Shown: positions 1 to 4,823 of the stretch, piece after piece
Numbering within the stretch: position 1 is the first letter of the stretch
How the letters are laid out: each line of letters opens with the position of its first letter
Assembly (NCBI GenBank): GCA_023392555.1
Contig: JAEVYW010000059.1
Location: 1 to 6,315, forward strand
From: Pseudomonadota bacterium
GTDB taxonomy: Bacteria > Pseudomonadota > Alphaproteobacteria > Sphingomonadales > Sphingomonadaceae
Length of the DNA: 6,315 bases
Reading direction: 5' to 3'
Made by a program: the position numbers and the translations under genes
Notes under the pieces: generated by a model
What the model was told of the DNA's origin: nothing
The model's database searches: none
Seen by the model: only the letters and a program-made list of their open reading frames with translations

Positions 1-9
1 GGTGGGTTC

Positions 10-1407
10 ATGGCGACGCATGGCATCGAGGAAGTCACGGAGAACGCCATCAAGGCCGTTGCGCGTGACTGCGGCTCGCTATCGATGGAGTGCAGCGACG
101 TTGCCGGTTACGTCCGCGACGTCGGAACGCGCATCGGCGAGCACATGCGGATGCTCGACACGCTTGAGGAAGTGACGACCCGCCTTCTTGCCGACCAGGC
201 TCGGGTTTCGGATTCGACCGATGAGGCCCGGCTGCTCTCCGAACAGGCCCGCGCCAAGCTGGAAGCCGGCCGTGAAGCGATCGACGGCACGATTGCCGGT
301 TTCAAGGGACTGACCGAGCTGATCGTCCAGCTTGGCGAGCGCATGGCCGGTTTCGCCTCGGCGATGAACCAGGTGCAGACGGTTTCCTCGACCATCGAGA
401 CAATCGCCCGCAAGACCAACATGCTTGCGCTCAACGCGACGATCGAGGCTGCGCGTGCAGGCGATGCCGGCCGCAGCTTCGCGGTGGTCGCGGCGGAAGT
501 GAAGAAGCTTGCCCACGACACGCGCTCGGCGACCAGCCAGATCGCATCGACGATCGGCGAGCTGACTCGCGAAGCCGGTGCTGTGACGGCCGAGATCAAG
601 ACCGGCGTCGAGCGCAGCCGCGCCGCGCAGTCCGGCTTTGCCACCATCAACGATACCGTTCGCGAAGTGTCCGAGATCGTCGCGATGGTCGATCGCCAGA
701 CTGAGGGCATCGCGCACTCGACCGGCATGATCCAGACCAGCGTCGATCGCGTGAAGGCCGGCCTCAGCGACTTTGCCGGGGACGCCCGCGAGAATGGCGC
801 CCAACTGCTGACTGCGCAGGATCGCCTCGAGCATCTCGAGCTGCTGTCGAACACGATGCTCGACACGCTCGCCAATTCGGGCGCGGAGATCGACGACACG
901 CCCTTCATCTTGAAGGCTCAGGAGGCGATGCGCGCCATCCAGGGCGCTATCGAGCGCGGACTGGAGACCGGGGAGATCACGATCGATGACGTGTTCGACC
1001 GCGACTATAAGCTCATTCCGGGGACCAATCCGGAGCAGTTCGACTCTCGCTTCTGTAATTTCGCCGACCGCTACGTTCAGCCGATCCTCGACCGGGTGAA
1101 GGCGAGCGACGACCGGCTGATCGGTTCGGCCATCACGGACGTTAACGGCTATCTGCCGACCCACTTGTCGGAACGCAGCCATGCGCCGGGTCCGGATCCC
1201 GTGTGGAACGATGCGCATTGCCGCAACAAGCGCATCTTCATGGACGAGACGACCCGCAACGCGATCCTCAGCGAGAAGCCGGCGATGCTTGCGACCTACC
1301 GCATGGAACTGGGCGACAACTTCATCCCGGTGAAGAACGTCTTCGTTCCGCTGTGGGTGAAGGGCCGCCGCTGGGGCAATTACGAGCTCGCGTACCGCGA
1401 CGATTGA
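10..1407 (+). CDS. Soluble methyl-accepting chemotaxis protein with C-terminal Cache/PDC-like sensor domain
   Basis: This is a cytoplasmic chemoreceptor that would signal to the CheA/CheW kinase complex. Residues ~20-285 are a long heptad-rich helical hairpin. The kinase-contacting tip is at residues ~128-165 ([20 protein letters not shown] at 132-151, then [14 protein letters not shown]), matching the MCP signalling family closely. There is no signal peptide, membrane segment or HAMP domain. Residues ~320-465 form a second domain (DDVFDRDY near 326-334, DVNGYLPTH at 377-385, HCRNKRIF at 403-410, a terminal WGNYELAY) that resembles Cache-like sensor domains placed after MCP hairpins in other proteobacteria. 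No typical C-terminal CheR-binding pentapeptide is seen. The ATG at 10 is the first in frame, but the frame is open to base 1 and GGTGGG ends only 3 nt before it, so the true start could lie upstream. MCP identity is certain; the sensor fold and ligand are inferred. Confidence 0.93.
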   Translation: MATHGIEEVTENAIKAVARDCGSLSMECSDVAGYVRDVGTRIGEHMRMLDTLEEVTTRLLADQARVSDSTDEARLLSEQARAKLEAGREAIDGTIAGFKGLTELIVQLGERMAGFASAMNQVQTVSSTIETIARKTNMLALNATIEAARAGDAGRSFAVVAAEVKKLAHDTRSATSQIASTIGELTREAGAVTAEIKTGVERSRAAQSGFATINDTVREVSEIVAMVDRQTEGIAHSTGMIQTSVDRVKAGLSDFAGDARENGAQLLTAQDRLEHLELLSNTMLDTLANSGAEIDDTPFILKAQEAMRAIQGAIERGLETGEITIDDVFDRDYKLIPGTNPEQFDSRFCNFADRYVQPILDRVKASDDRLIGSAITDVNGYLPTHLSERSHAPGPDPVWNDAHCRNKRIFMDETTRNAILSEKPAMLATYRMELGDNFIPVKNVFVPLWVKGRRWGNYELAYRDD

Positions 1408-1451
1408 TCGCCGCGGCTACGAACCGTCTATTTCAGATCTGGTCGAGGCGA

Positions 1452-1475
1452 GGGGCTCCGGAAAACCGGGGCCCT
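1452..1475. terminator. GC-rich hairpin between convergent genes, candidate bidirectional terminator
   Basis: A 10-bp stem (1452-1461 with 1466-1475, including two G-T wobbles) closes an AAAA tetraloop. It sits in the 73-bp gap between the chemoreceptor stop (1407) and the stop of the convergent gene (1481). Its position and stability suit transcription termination or 3'-end protection for both transcripts. Neither side has a clear T tract, so intrinsic termination may be inefficient or need Rho. Confidence 0.6.
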
Positions 1476-1480
1476 AAGTC

Positions 1481-2152
1481 TTAGTAGTCGCAGCGCGCTT
1501 CGGTGCGGGCTTCGAGCAGGTCGAACAGGCCGCGATGCTGGAGCAGGAGCTGCTCGGCGCCGAAGGCGAGGGCGCGCTCGCTCGCGGGAGTATCCGACGC
1601 AGCGTGGATGACAGAGACGATCGACGCTTCATCCGGCAGGGCCGGCGCGGGAACATCGATGCCGGCCCGCATTGCTGCGCGATCTAGCAGGCGGCGGATC
1701 GGCCACCAGTCGCCGACGAGTGCAGTGGCTGCCCCAAGGGCACAACCGCGACGCTCCGACGTCGCCAGAATTTCAAGCGCATTGCGCTGGGCATTGAGGG
1801 AGGCTTCGGTTTCCGCTGCGCCAGGCGTGCTCGGAAGCGGGCCGACGGCAGACGTAAGCCGGACCAGGTAAAGCCGCTCGCGCTCGAATGCCTCCGCCGC
1901 GTGGCCCAGCCAATCGCGCGCCGGACCTTCCGCGGCATGCATGTGGGCAAGCTCGACCAGACCCGGATGGCGTCCGTGGATCATGCACAGCAGATGGACA
2001 CTGTCGGAAAGATCGCGGGCCGTTTCGACGCCCGATCCATCGAGCAGAGCCGTGAGGTGGGGGTGACGAGCGCAGCCTTCCGCGGAAACCCGCGCAAGAT
2101 GCGCCTCGGCGACGCTGACCGCTGAGCGGTCGACGGACCGATTGATCGCCAT
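1481..2152 (-). CDS. Uncharacterised alpha-helical protein, possibly a sphingomonad-restricted family
   Basis: A 223-aa protein I cannot assign to a characterised family. It is predicted cytoplasmic: no signal peptide, no membrane segment, and Ala/Leu/Glu/Arg-rich helices throughout. Segments that look conserved-like are HLTALLDGSGVETARDLSDS (32-51) followed by HLLCMIHGRHPG (53-64), GPLPSTPG (104-111), a Gly/Ala helix with GDWWPIRRLLDRAA (147-160), and a C-terminal helix EQLLLQHRGLFDLLEART (200-217). His and Glu residues cluster at 53-90, but I see no recognisable metal site. I chose the ATG at 2152 over the longer TTG frame at 2173 because GAGGGG lies 6 nt before the ATG, while nothing like a ribosome binding site precedes the TTG. 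It lies 102 bp downstream of the PspC-domain gene on the same strand and converges on the chemoreceptor. The compact, stop-free frame and typical codon use support a real gene. Confidence 0.8.
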   Translation of the reverse strand: MAINRSVDRSAVSVAEAHLARVSAEGCARHPHLTALLDGSGVETARDLSDSVHLLCMIHGRHPGLVELAHMHAAEGPARDWLGHAAEAFERERLYLVRLTSAVGPLPSTPGAAETEASLNAQRNALEILATSERRGCALGAATALVGDWWPIRRLLDRAAMRAGIDVPAPALPDEASIVSVIHAASDTPASERALAFGAEQLLLQHRGLFDLLEARTEARCDY

Positions 2153-2164
2153 TCCCTTCCCCTC
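2153..2164 (-). promoter_or_regulatory. Ribosome binding site that sets the start of the 1481-2152 gene
   Basis: Read on the minus strand this is GAGGGGAAGGGA directly before ATG. GAGGGG is spaced 6 nt from the start codon, which favours the ATG at 2152 over the upstream TTG at 2173. A small hairpin (AAGGC, loop TCC, GCCTT; 2172-2184) lies just upstream in the leader. Confidence 0.65.
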
Positions 2165-2254
2165 GTCCTGCAAGGCGGAGCCTTATCCGCGCGAACAGTA
2201 CTTCCAGGGTCGTAAAGAGGAGGTTTATGCCCGCGCGAAAAAGGCTGGTTGGGG

Positions 2255-2566
2255 TCAGGCTGCGAGCAACTCCGGTTCGCGGGCTTCGCAAGCCCCTGAT
2301 TCCACGGCCTGAACCTGCGAAACTGCTTCAGTGTCAGCAATCGGCTTCGGGAAGAGCCAGGCCGAAAGGGCCACCGCGCCGCCCAATGCAACGTAGCTGG
2401 CGATCACCGCGACCGGACTGAAGAACAGAAGACCGAGAAGCGCGATGCGCAGGTAGAAGGGGTTGAAGCCCAGTTCGTTGCCGATCGTCTGGCAGACGCC
2501 GAAGAGCGTATCCGGCTCCGGGGTGACGTCCTCATGGGTTTCAACGTTGTGCTGCGCGTCCTGCAT
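2255..2566 (-). CDS. PspC-domain small inner-membrane protein
   Basis: A 103-aa PspC-domain protein. Residues 19-73 carry the signature: DTLFGVCQTIGNELGFNPFY (19-38) matches the 'GVCxGIAxYFGxDPxxxR' pattern, followed by a hydrophobic pair of segments (about 41-72, broken near Ser50-Pro51) ending in AWLFP. The N-terminal 18 residues are acidic and polar; the C-terminal 30 residues are an acidic tail. Members of the family act in envelope-stress responses at the inner membrane (PspC of the phage-shock system), but many stand-alone copies are uncharacterised, and no pspA or pspB neighbour is seen here. The frame also has a GTG at 2593 and an ATG at 2578. I prefer the ATG at 2566 because TGGAG lies 6 nt before it. 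The antiporter gene ends 150 bp upstream on the same strand. Confidence 0.88.
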   Translation of the reverse strand: MQDAQHNVETHEDVTPEPDTLFGVCQTIGNELGFNPFYLRIALLGLLFFSPVAVIASYVALGGAVALSAWLFPKPIADTEAVSQVQAVESGACEAREPELLAA

Positions 2567-2572
2567 TTCGAT

Positions 2573-2577
2573 CTCCA
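2573..2577 (-). promoter_or_regulatory. Ribosome binding site selecting the PspC-domain start
   Basis: TGGAG on the minus strand, 6 nt before the ATG at 2566. The motif overlaps the alternative ATG (2578-2576). The repeated ATGGAGATCGAAATG arrangement makes start choice ambiguous, but only the 2566 start has a well-spaced Shine-Dalgarno. Confidence 0.5.
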
Positions 2578-2597
2578 TTTCGATGCAGGACACTAAG

Positions 2598-2620
2598 CAA
2601 CCGGCGTGCCAAACCGGTTG
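2598..2620. promoter_or_regulatory. 23-bp inverted repeat upstream of the PspC-domain gene
   Basis: Perfect 7-bp arms CAACCGG (2598-2604) and CCGGTTG (2614-2620) flank a 9-bp spacer, 32 bp upstream of the PspC-domain start. A TGTAAT box on the minus strand (2630-2635, five of six matches to the -10 consensus) lies just upstream of the repeat, but no convincing -35 is seen. The repeat could be an operator just downstream of the promoter, or a hairpin at the 5' end of the mRNA. Placement and symmetry are seen directly; function is inferred. Confidence 0.4.
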
Positions 2621-2716
2621 AATGAAGCGATTACAATACGTTGCGTCGAGTTACTGCCGCGGGCGCCTAGGAAAGTTGGTGGAATGTCCCGCCGCGGGTT
2701 GGCGAGATTTCCCAGC

Positions 2717-4501
2717 TCAGGCTTTCGCCGCGTCTCGCAAACGACGGCGGCCGAGCGTCGGCTCAACCTCGAGCTCCGCCTCGGACATGATCTGGGCACG
2801 AAGCTCCGATCGTTTCTCGTGGATGCTGGCGATGACCGGCCCCATCGCGACGCCGAGATCGACGAGTGCGGCCTCCGACAATTGCAGAGAAGCCTCAAGC
2901 GTCTCCGGAACGGCGTCGGTCACGCCGGCCTTGTAGAGCTCGGCCGCATGGTTCGGGTCGCGAGCACGGGCGATGATCGGAAGGTCAGGAAATGCCTCGC
3001 GCAGCTTGCGCGTCAGGCGGTTGATCAGGACCGGATTGTCCATGGTCAGGATGAAGGCGGCGGGCTGGCGGGCCTTGAGGCGCTCGAACAGTTCCGGCCG
3101 CGCCACATCTCCGAAGATGACGTCATAGCCCTCCTGGCGAGCGCCCCCGACCGAATCCACGTCGCTGTCGATGGCGAGGTAATCCTTGGTGTGGGCGTCG
3201 AGCATGTCGGCCACCATCCGCCCGACCCGTCCGAAGCCGAAGATGATGACCTGCCCCAGTTCCGCATTCTCGATCGATCCGTCGAGTTCGCCGGCAAGTT
3301 CGCGGCCACCAATCCGCCCAGCCGCCTTGCTTCCCAGCCTCGCCAGGAGCGGAGTGATTGTAAGGCCGACCGCCGTGACAACCTGCCAGAAGGCGGCCGT
3401 CTCGGCACTGATCAGCTGCGCTGCGGTCGCCGAGCCGAGAACGATCAGCGTCGTTTCCGACGGCGAGGCCATCAGAACGCCAGCTTCTGCCGCAACGGCA
3501 GGGCGTGCGCCTTCGAGCCGGAGCAAGACGCCGGTGACGAGCGCCTTGACGATCAGGACGCCGAGCAGGGCAAGCAGGAGGTCCTGCCAGTGGGCCGCGA
3601 CGAAGCTGATATCGACGCTCATTCCGACGGTGATCAGGAAGATGCCGAGGCCAAGGCCGCGGAATGGCGCGGTGATGACTTCTACCTCGCCGCGATATTC
3701 GGTTTCGGCGATAACGATGCCGGCGATGAGTGCACCGAGTACGGCGGAAAAGCCTGTGGCTGACGTGACGAGGCTGGCGACGATCACGACGAGCAGGCAG
3801 GCCGCCAGGAACATCTCGGGATTTTTGGTGCGAGCCGCCTGGGCGAAGAGGTGCGGCAGGATGAGGCGGCCGAGGAACAGCATCCCGACCGCGACGACTC
3901 CGCCGATCGCCATCGTGCTCAGCAGCGATCCGACGACGTTGCCGGAAACGTGAGGAGCCATGGCACCGAGAGCAAAAACGATCGGCACCAGCGCGACGTC
4001 TTCGAACAAGAGCATGCCGAGTGATGAGCGACCGACGGCGCTGTGCGTGCCAACAAGCGGCAGGACGATCGCCGTCGAGGAAAGCGCGAGCGCGAGGCCC
4101 AGAGCGACGGAGCCGGTCAGGCTCTCGCCAGTAAGGTGAAGCCCAACCCCGATGACCGCCGCCGACAGTATGAGTTCGGCCGCGCCTACCCCGAAAACGA
4201 GACGCCGCATCGACCAGAGTCTTCGGAAGGATAGCTCCAAGCCAATGGAGAACAGCAGCAGCACGATGCCGAGCTCCGCGAACGGCTCTATCGCATGTGC
4301 GTTTGAGATGGTGACGTAGTGCAGCCACGGCATTTGCCCCGACAGCGCGCCTAGGCCGTGCGGCCCGACGAGCATGCCGATCAGGATGAAGCCGATGATC
4401 GGGCTGATCCGGATCCGCGCGAAGGCCGGGATGACGATGCCCGCAGCGCCCAGGATGACGAGGGCATCGCTATAGCCCGAAGTGCTGAAGTGCCCCTCCA
4501 T
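2717..4501 (-). CDS. Kef/YbaL-type monovalent cation:proton antiporter (CPA2) with RCK/TrkA-N domain
   Basis: A 594-aa inner-membrane protein that should exchange K+ (or Na+) for H+. Residues ~12-390 are a Na/H-exchanger-type membrane domain of roughly 12-13 hydrophobic segments, with SPIIGFILIGMLVGPHGLG (33-51), LFSIGLEL (83-90), ALSSTAIVLPLV (139-150) and EDVALVP (167-173). The Glu-Asp at 167-168 takes the place of the Gln-Asp of KefC, as in YbaL. Residues ~415-535 are a Rossmann TrkA-N/RCK domain: GFGRVG at 422-427 and D445 closing the second strand (AID), which indicates NAD(H)-type nucleotide sensing. A helical tail (540-594) follows; no separate TrkA-C domain is obvious. Only the ATG at 4501 suits the family, since no other start codon occurs within the first ~25 residues. 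GGAGGGG lies inside codons 1-3, not upstream. The gene is divergent from the DUF2945 gene. Confidence 0.93.
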   Translation of the reverse strand: MEGHFSTSGYSDALVILGAAGIVIPAFARIRISPIIGFILIGMLVGPHGLGALSGQMPWLHYVTISNAHAIEPFAELGIVLLLFSIGLELSFRRLWSMRRLVFGVGAAELILSAAVIGVGLHLTGESLTGSVALGLALALSSTAIVLPLVGTHSAVGRSSLGMLLFEDVALVPIVFALGAMAPHVSGNVVGSLLSTMAIGGVVAVGMLFLGRLILPHLFAQAARTKNPEMFLAACLLVVIVASLVTSATGFSAVLGALIAGIVIAETEYRGEVEVITAPFRGLGLGIFLITVGMSVDISFVAAHWQDLLLALLGVLIVKALVTGVLLRLEGARPAVAAEAGVLMASPSETTLIVLGSATAAQLISAETAAFWQVVTAVGLTITPLLARLGSKAAGRIGGRELAGELDGSIENAELGQVIIFGFGRVGRMVADMLDAHTKDYLAIDSDVDSVGGARQEGYDVIFGDVARPELFERLKARQPAAFILTMDNPVLINRLTRKLREAFPDLPIIARARDPNHAAELYKAGVTDAVPETLEASLQLSEAALVDLGVAMGPVIASIHEKRSELRAQIMSEAELEVEPTLGRRRLRDAAKA

Positions 4502-4509
4502 ATACGGGC

Positions 4510-4538
4510 TTTAGAGCAGGTGACCCTTGGTGTGTCAC
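4510..4538 (-). promoter_or_regulatory. Sigma70-like promoter of the antiporter gene, leaderless arrangement
   Basis: On the minus strand, -35 GTGACA (4533-4538, five of six consensus matches) is separated by exactly 17 bp from -10 TCTAAA (4510-4515, four of six). The antiporter ATG begins 8 nt after the -10 box, so transcription would start at or within about two bases of the start codon. This agrees with the lack of an upstream ribosome binding site. The boxes are seen directly; activity is inferred. Confidence 0.5.
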
Positions 4539-4539
4539 C
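4519..4539. promoter_or_regulatory. 21-bp dyad in the divergent promoter region, candidate operator
   Basis: Perfect arms GGTGAC (4519-4524) and GTCACC (4534-4539) are separated by 9 bp, so the half-site centres are 15 bp apart. The dyad covers most of the -35 box and nearly all of the spacer of the antiporter promoter, and lies 41 bp before the DUF2945 start. A dimeric regulator bound here could block the antiporter promoter and affect the divergent gene. No regulator gene is present in the window. Confidence 0.45.
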
Positions 4540-4569
4540 CGCGGCAGCGCCGAGCGTTGAAGATTTCAC

Positions 4570-4578
4570 GGAGGTGAG
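4570..4578 (+). promoter_or_regulatory. Strong ribosome binding site fixing the DUF2945 gene start
   Basis: GGAGGTGAG with GGAGG 5 nt before the ATG at 4580. It rules out the long in-frame N-terminal extension starting near 4358, which would run antisense through the antiporter start. Confidence 0.85.
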
Positions 4579-4579
4579 A

Positions 4580-4786
4580 ATGACCAAGCAGCTCAAGGCC
4601 GGCGACAAGGTCAGCTGGAAATCGCACGGCGGAACCGCGGAAGGCAAAGTCGTCCGCAAACTGACCGAGCCCACCCAGATCAAGGGCCACAAGGTCGCGG
4701 CGTCGAAGGACAATCCGGAATATCTCGTTAAAACCGACGAGGGGAAGGAAGCCGCTCACAAGGCGGAAGCGCTTACCAAGCGATAG
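4580..4786 (+). CDS. DUF2945 / HVA1-type TUDOR-like small protein
   Basis: A 68-aa basic, cytoplasmic protein. It matches the DUF2945 family (called 'hypervirulence associated protein, TUDOR domain' in Pfam): LKAGDKVSWKSHGGTAEGKV (5-24) is the first small beta-barrel strand pair, KGHKVAASKDNPEYLVKTDE (35-54) the middle with the family's A-S-x-x-x-P-x-Y-x-V pattern, and KEAAHKAEALTKR (56-68) the C-terminal K(x)AxHKxxxL end. The full family length is present. The molecular role is unknown; the family is widespread in proteobacteria, and the 'hypervirulence' name comes from a fungal member and should not be read literally. The start is fixed by a strong GGAGG. A 37-bp gap to the monooxygenase start suggests one transcript, and it diverges from the antiporter gene across a shared 78-bp region. 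Confidence 0.9.
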   Translation: MTKQLKAGDKVSWKSHGGTAEGKVVRKLTEPTQIKGHKVAASKDNPEYLVKTDEGKEAAHKAEALTKR

Positions 4787-4804
4787 TATCGCGTGGTGAC
4801 GCTT

Positions 4805-4822
4805 GCGGCTGTAAACAGCCGT
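4805..4822 (+). promoter_or_regulatory. Hairpin immediately before the monooxygenase start codon
   Basis: GCGGCTG (4805-4811) pairs with CAGCCGT (4816-4822; outermost pair is a wobble) around a TAAA loop. The stem ends one base before the ATG at 4824. No Shine-Dalgarno is present in the 37-bp gap. The hairpin could occlude initiation, mark the 3' end of the DUF2945 message, or do both. It has no T tract, so it is not a standard intrinsic terminator. Confidence 0.5.
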
Positions 4823-4823
4823 C

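Noticed and set aside
79..1218. Long minus-strand open frame (379 codons) antisense to the chemoreceptor
   Set aside because: The plus strand encodes an unmistakable MCP. The antisense translation is Arg/His/Gly/Ala-rich with no recognisable motif, as expected for a mirror frame in high-GC coding DNA.
1203..1484. Plus-strand 93-codon frame overlapping the chemoreceptor end
   Set aside because: It is an out-of-frame shadow of the chemoreceptor C-terminus running into the terminator region, with no ribosome site and no motif.
2227..2421. Plus-strand 64-codon frame with AGGAGG 3 nt before its ATG
   Set aside because: The ribosome-site-like match is good but the spacing is short. The frame lies mostly antisense to the PspC-domain gene, and the translation is Arg/Pro-rich with no family look. 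The AGGAGG is more likely chance.
2656..2698. Two GCCGCGGG direct repeats 35 bp apart in the antiporter-PspC gap
   Set aside because: Short GC-only repeats are expected often in this base composition; only the CCGCGG core could pair, and no terminator-like T tract follows.
2606..3763. Long plus-strand open frame (385 codons) antisense to the antiporter
   Set aside because: The translation is a low-complexity Asp/Arg/Gly-rich shadow. The antiporter on the other strand has clear family motifs throughout, and no ribosome site supports the plus frame.
3123..4328. 401-codon minus-strand frame in a different register from the antiporter
   Set aside because: It is an Arg/Pro/Gly/His-rich out-of-frame translation of the antiporter gene, with no motifs.
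4358..4579. 74-codon N-terminal extension of the DUF2945 gene
   Set aside because: It runs antisense through the antiporter start and across the promoter region. The family length and the strong GGAGG put the start at 4580.
4810..4815. TGTAAA as a -10 box for a leaderless monooxygenase transcript
   Set aside because: Spacing to the ATG would suit, but no -35-like sequence occurs 16-18 bp upstream, and the box is better explained as the loop and flank of the hairpin.
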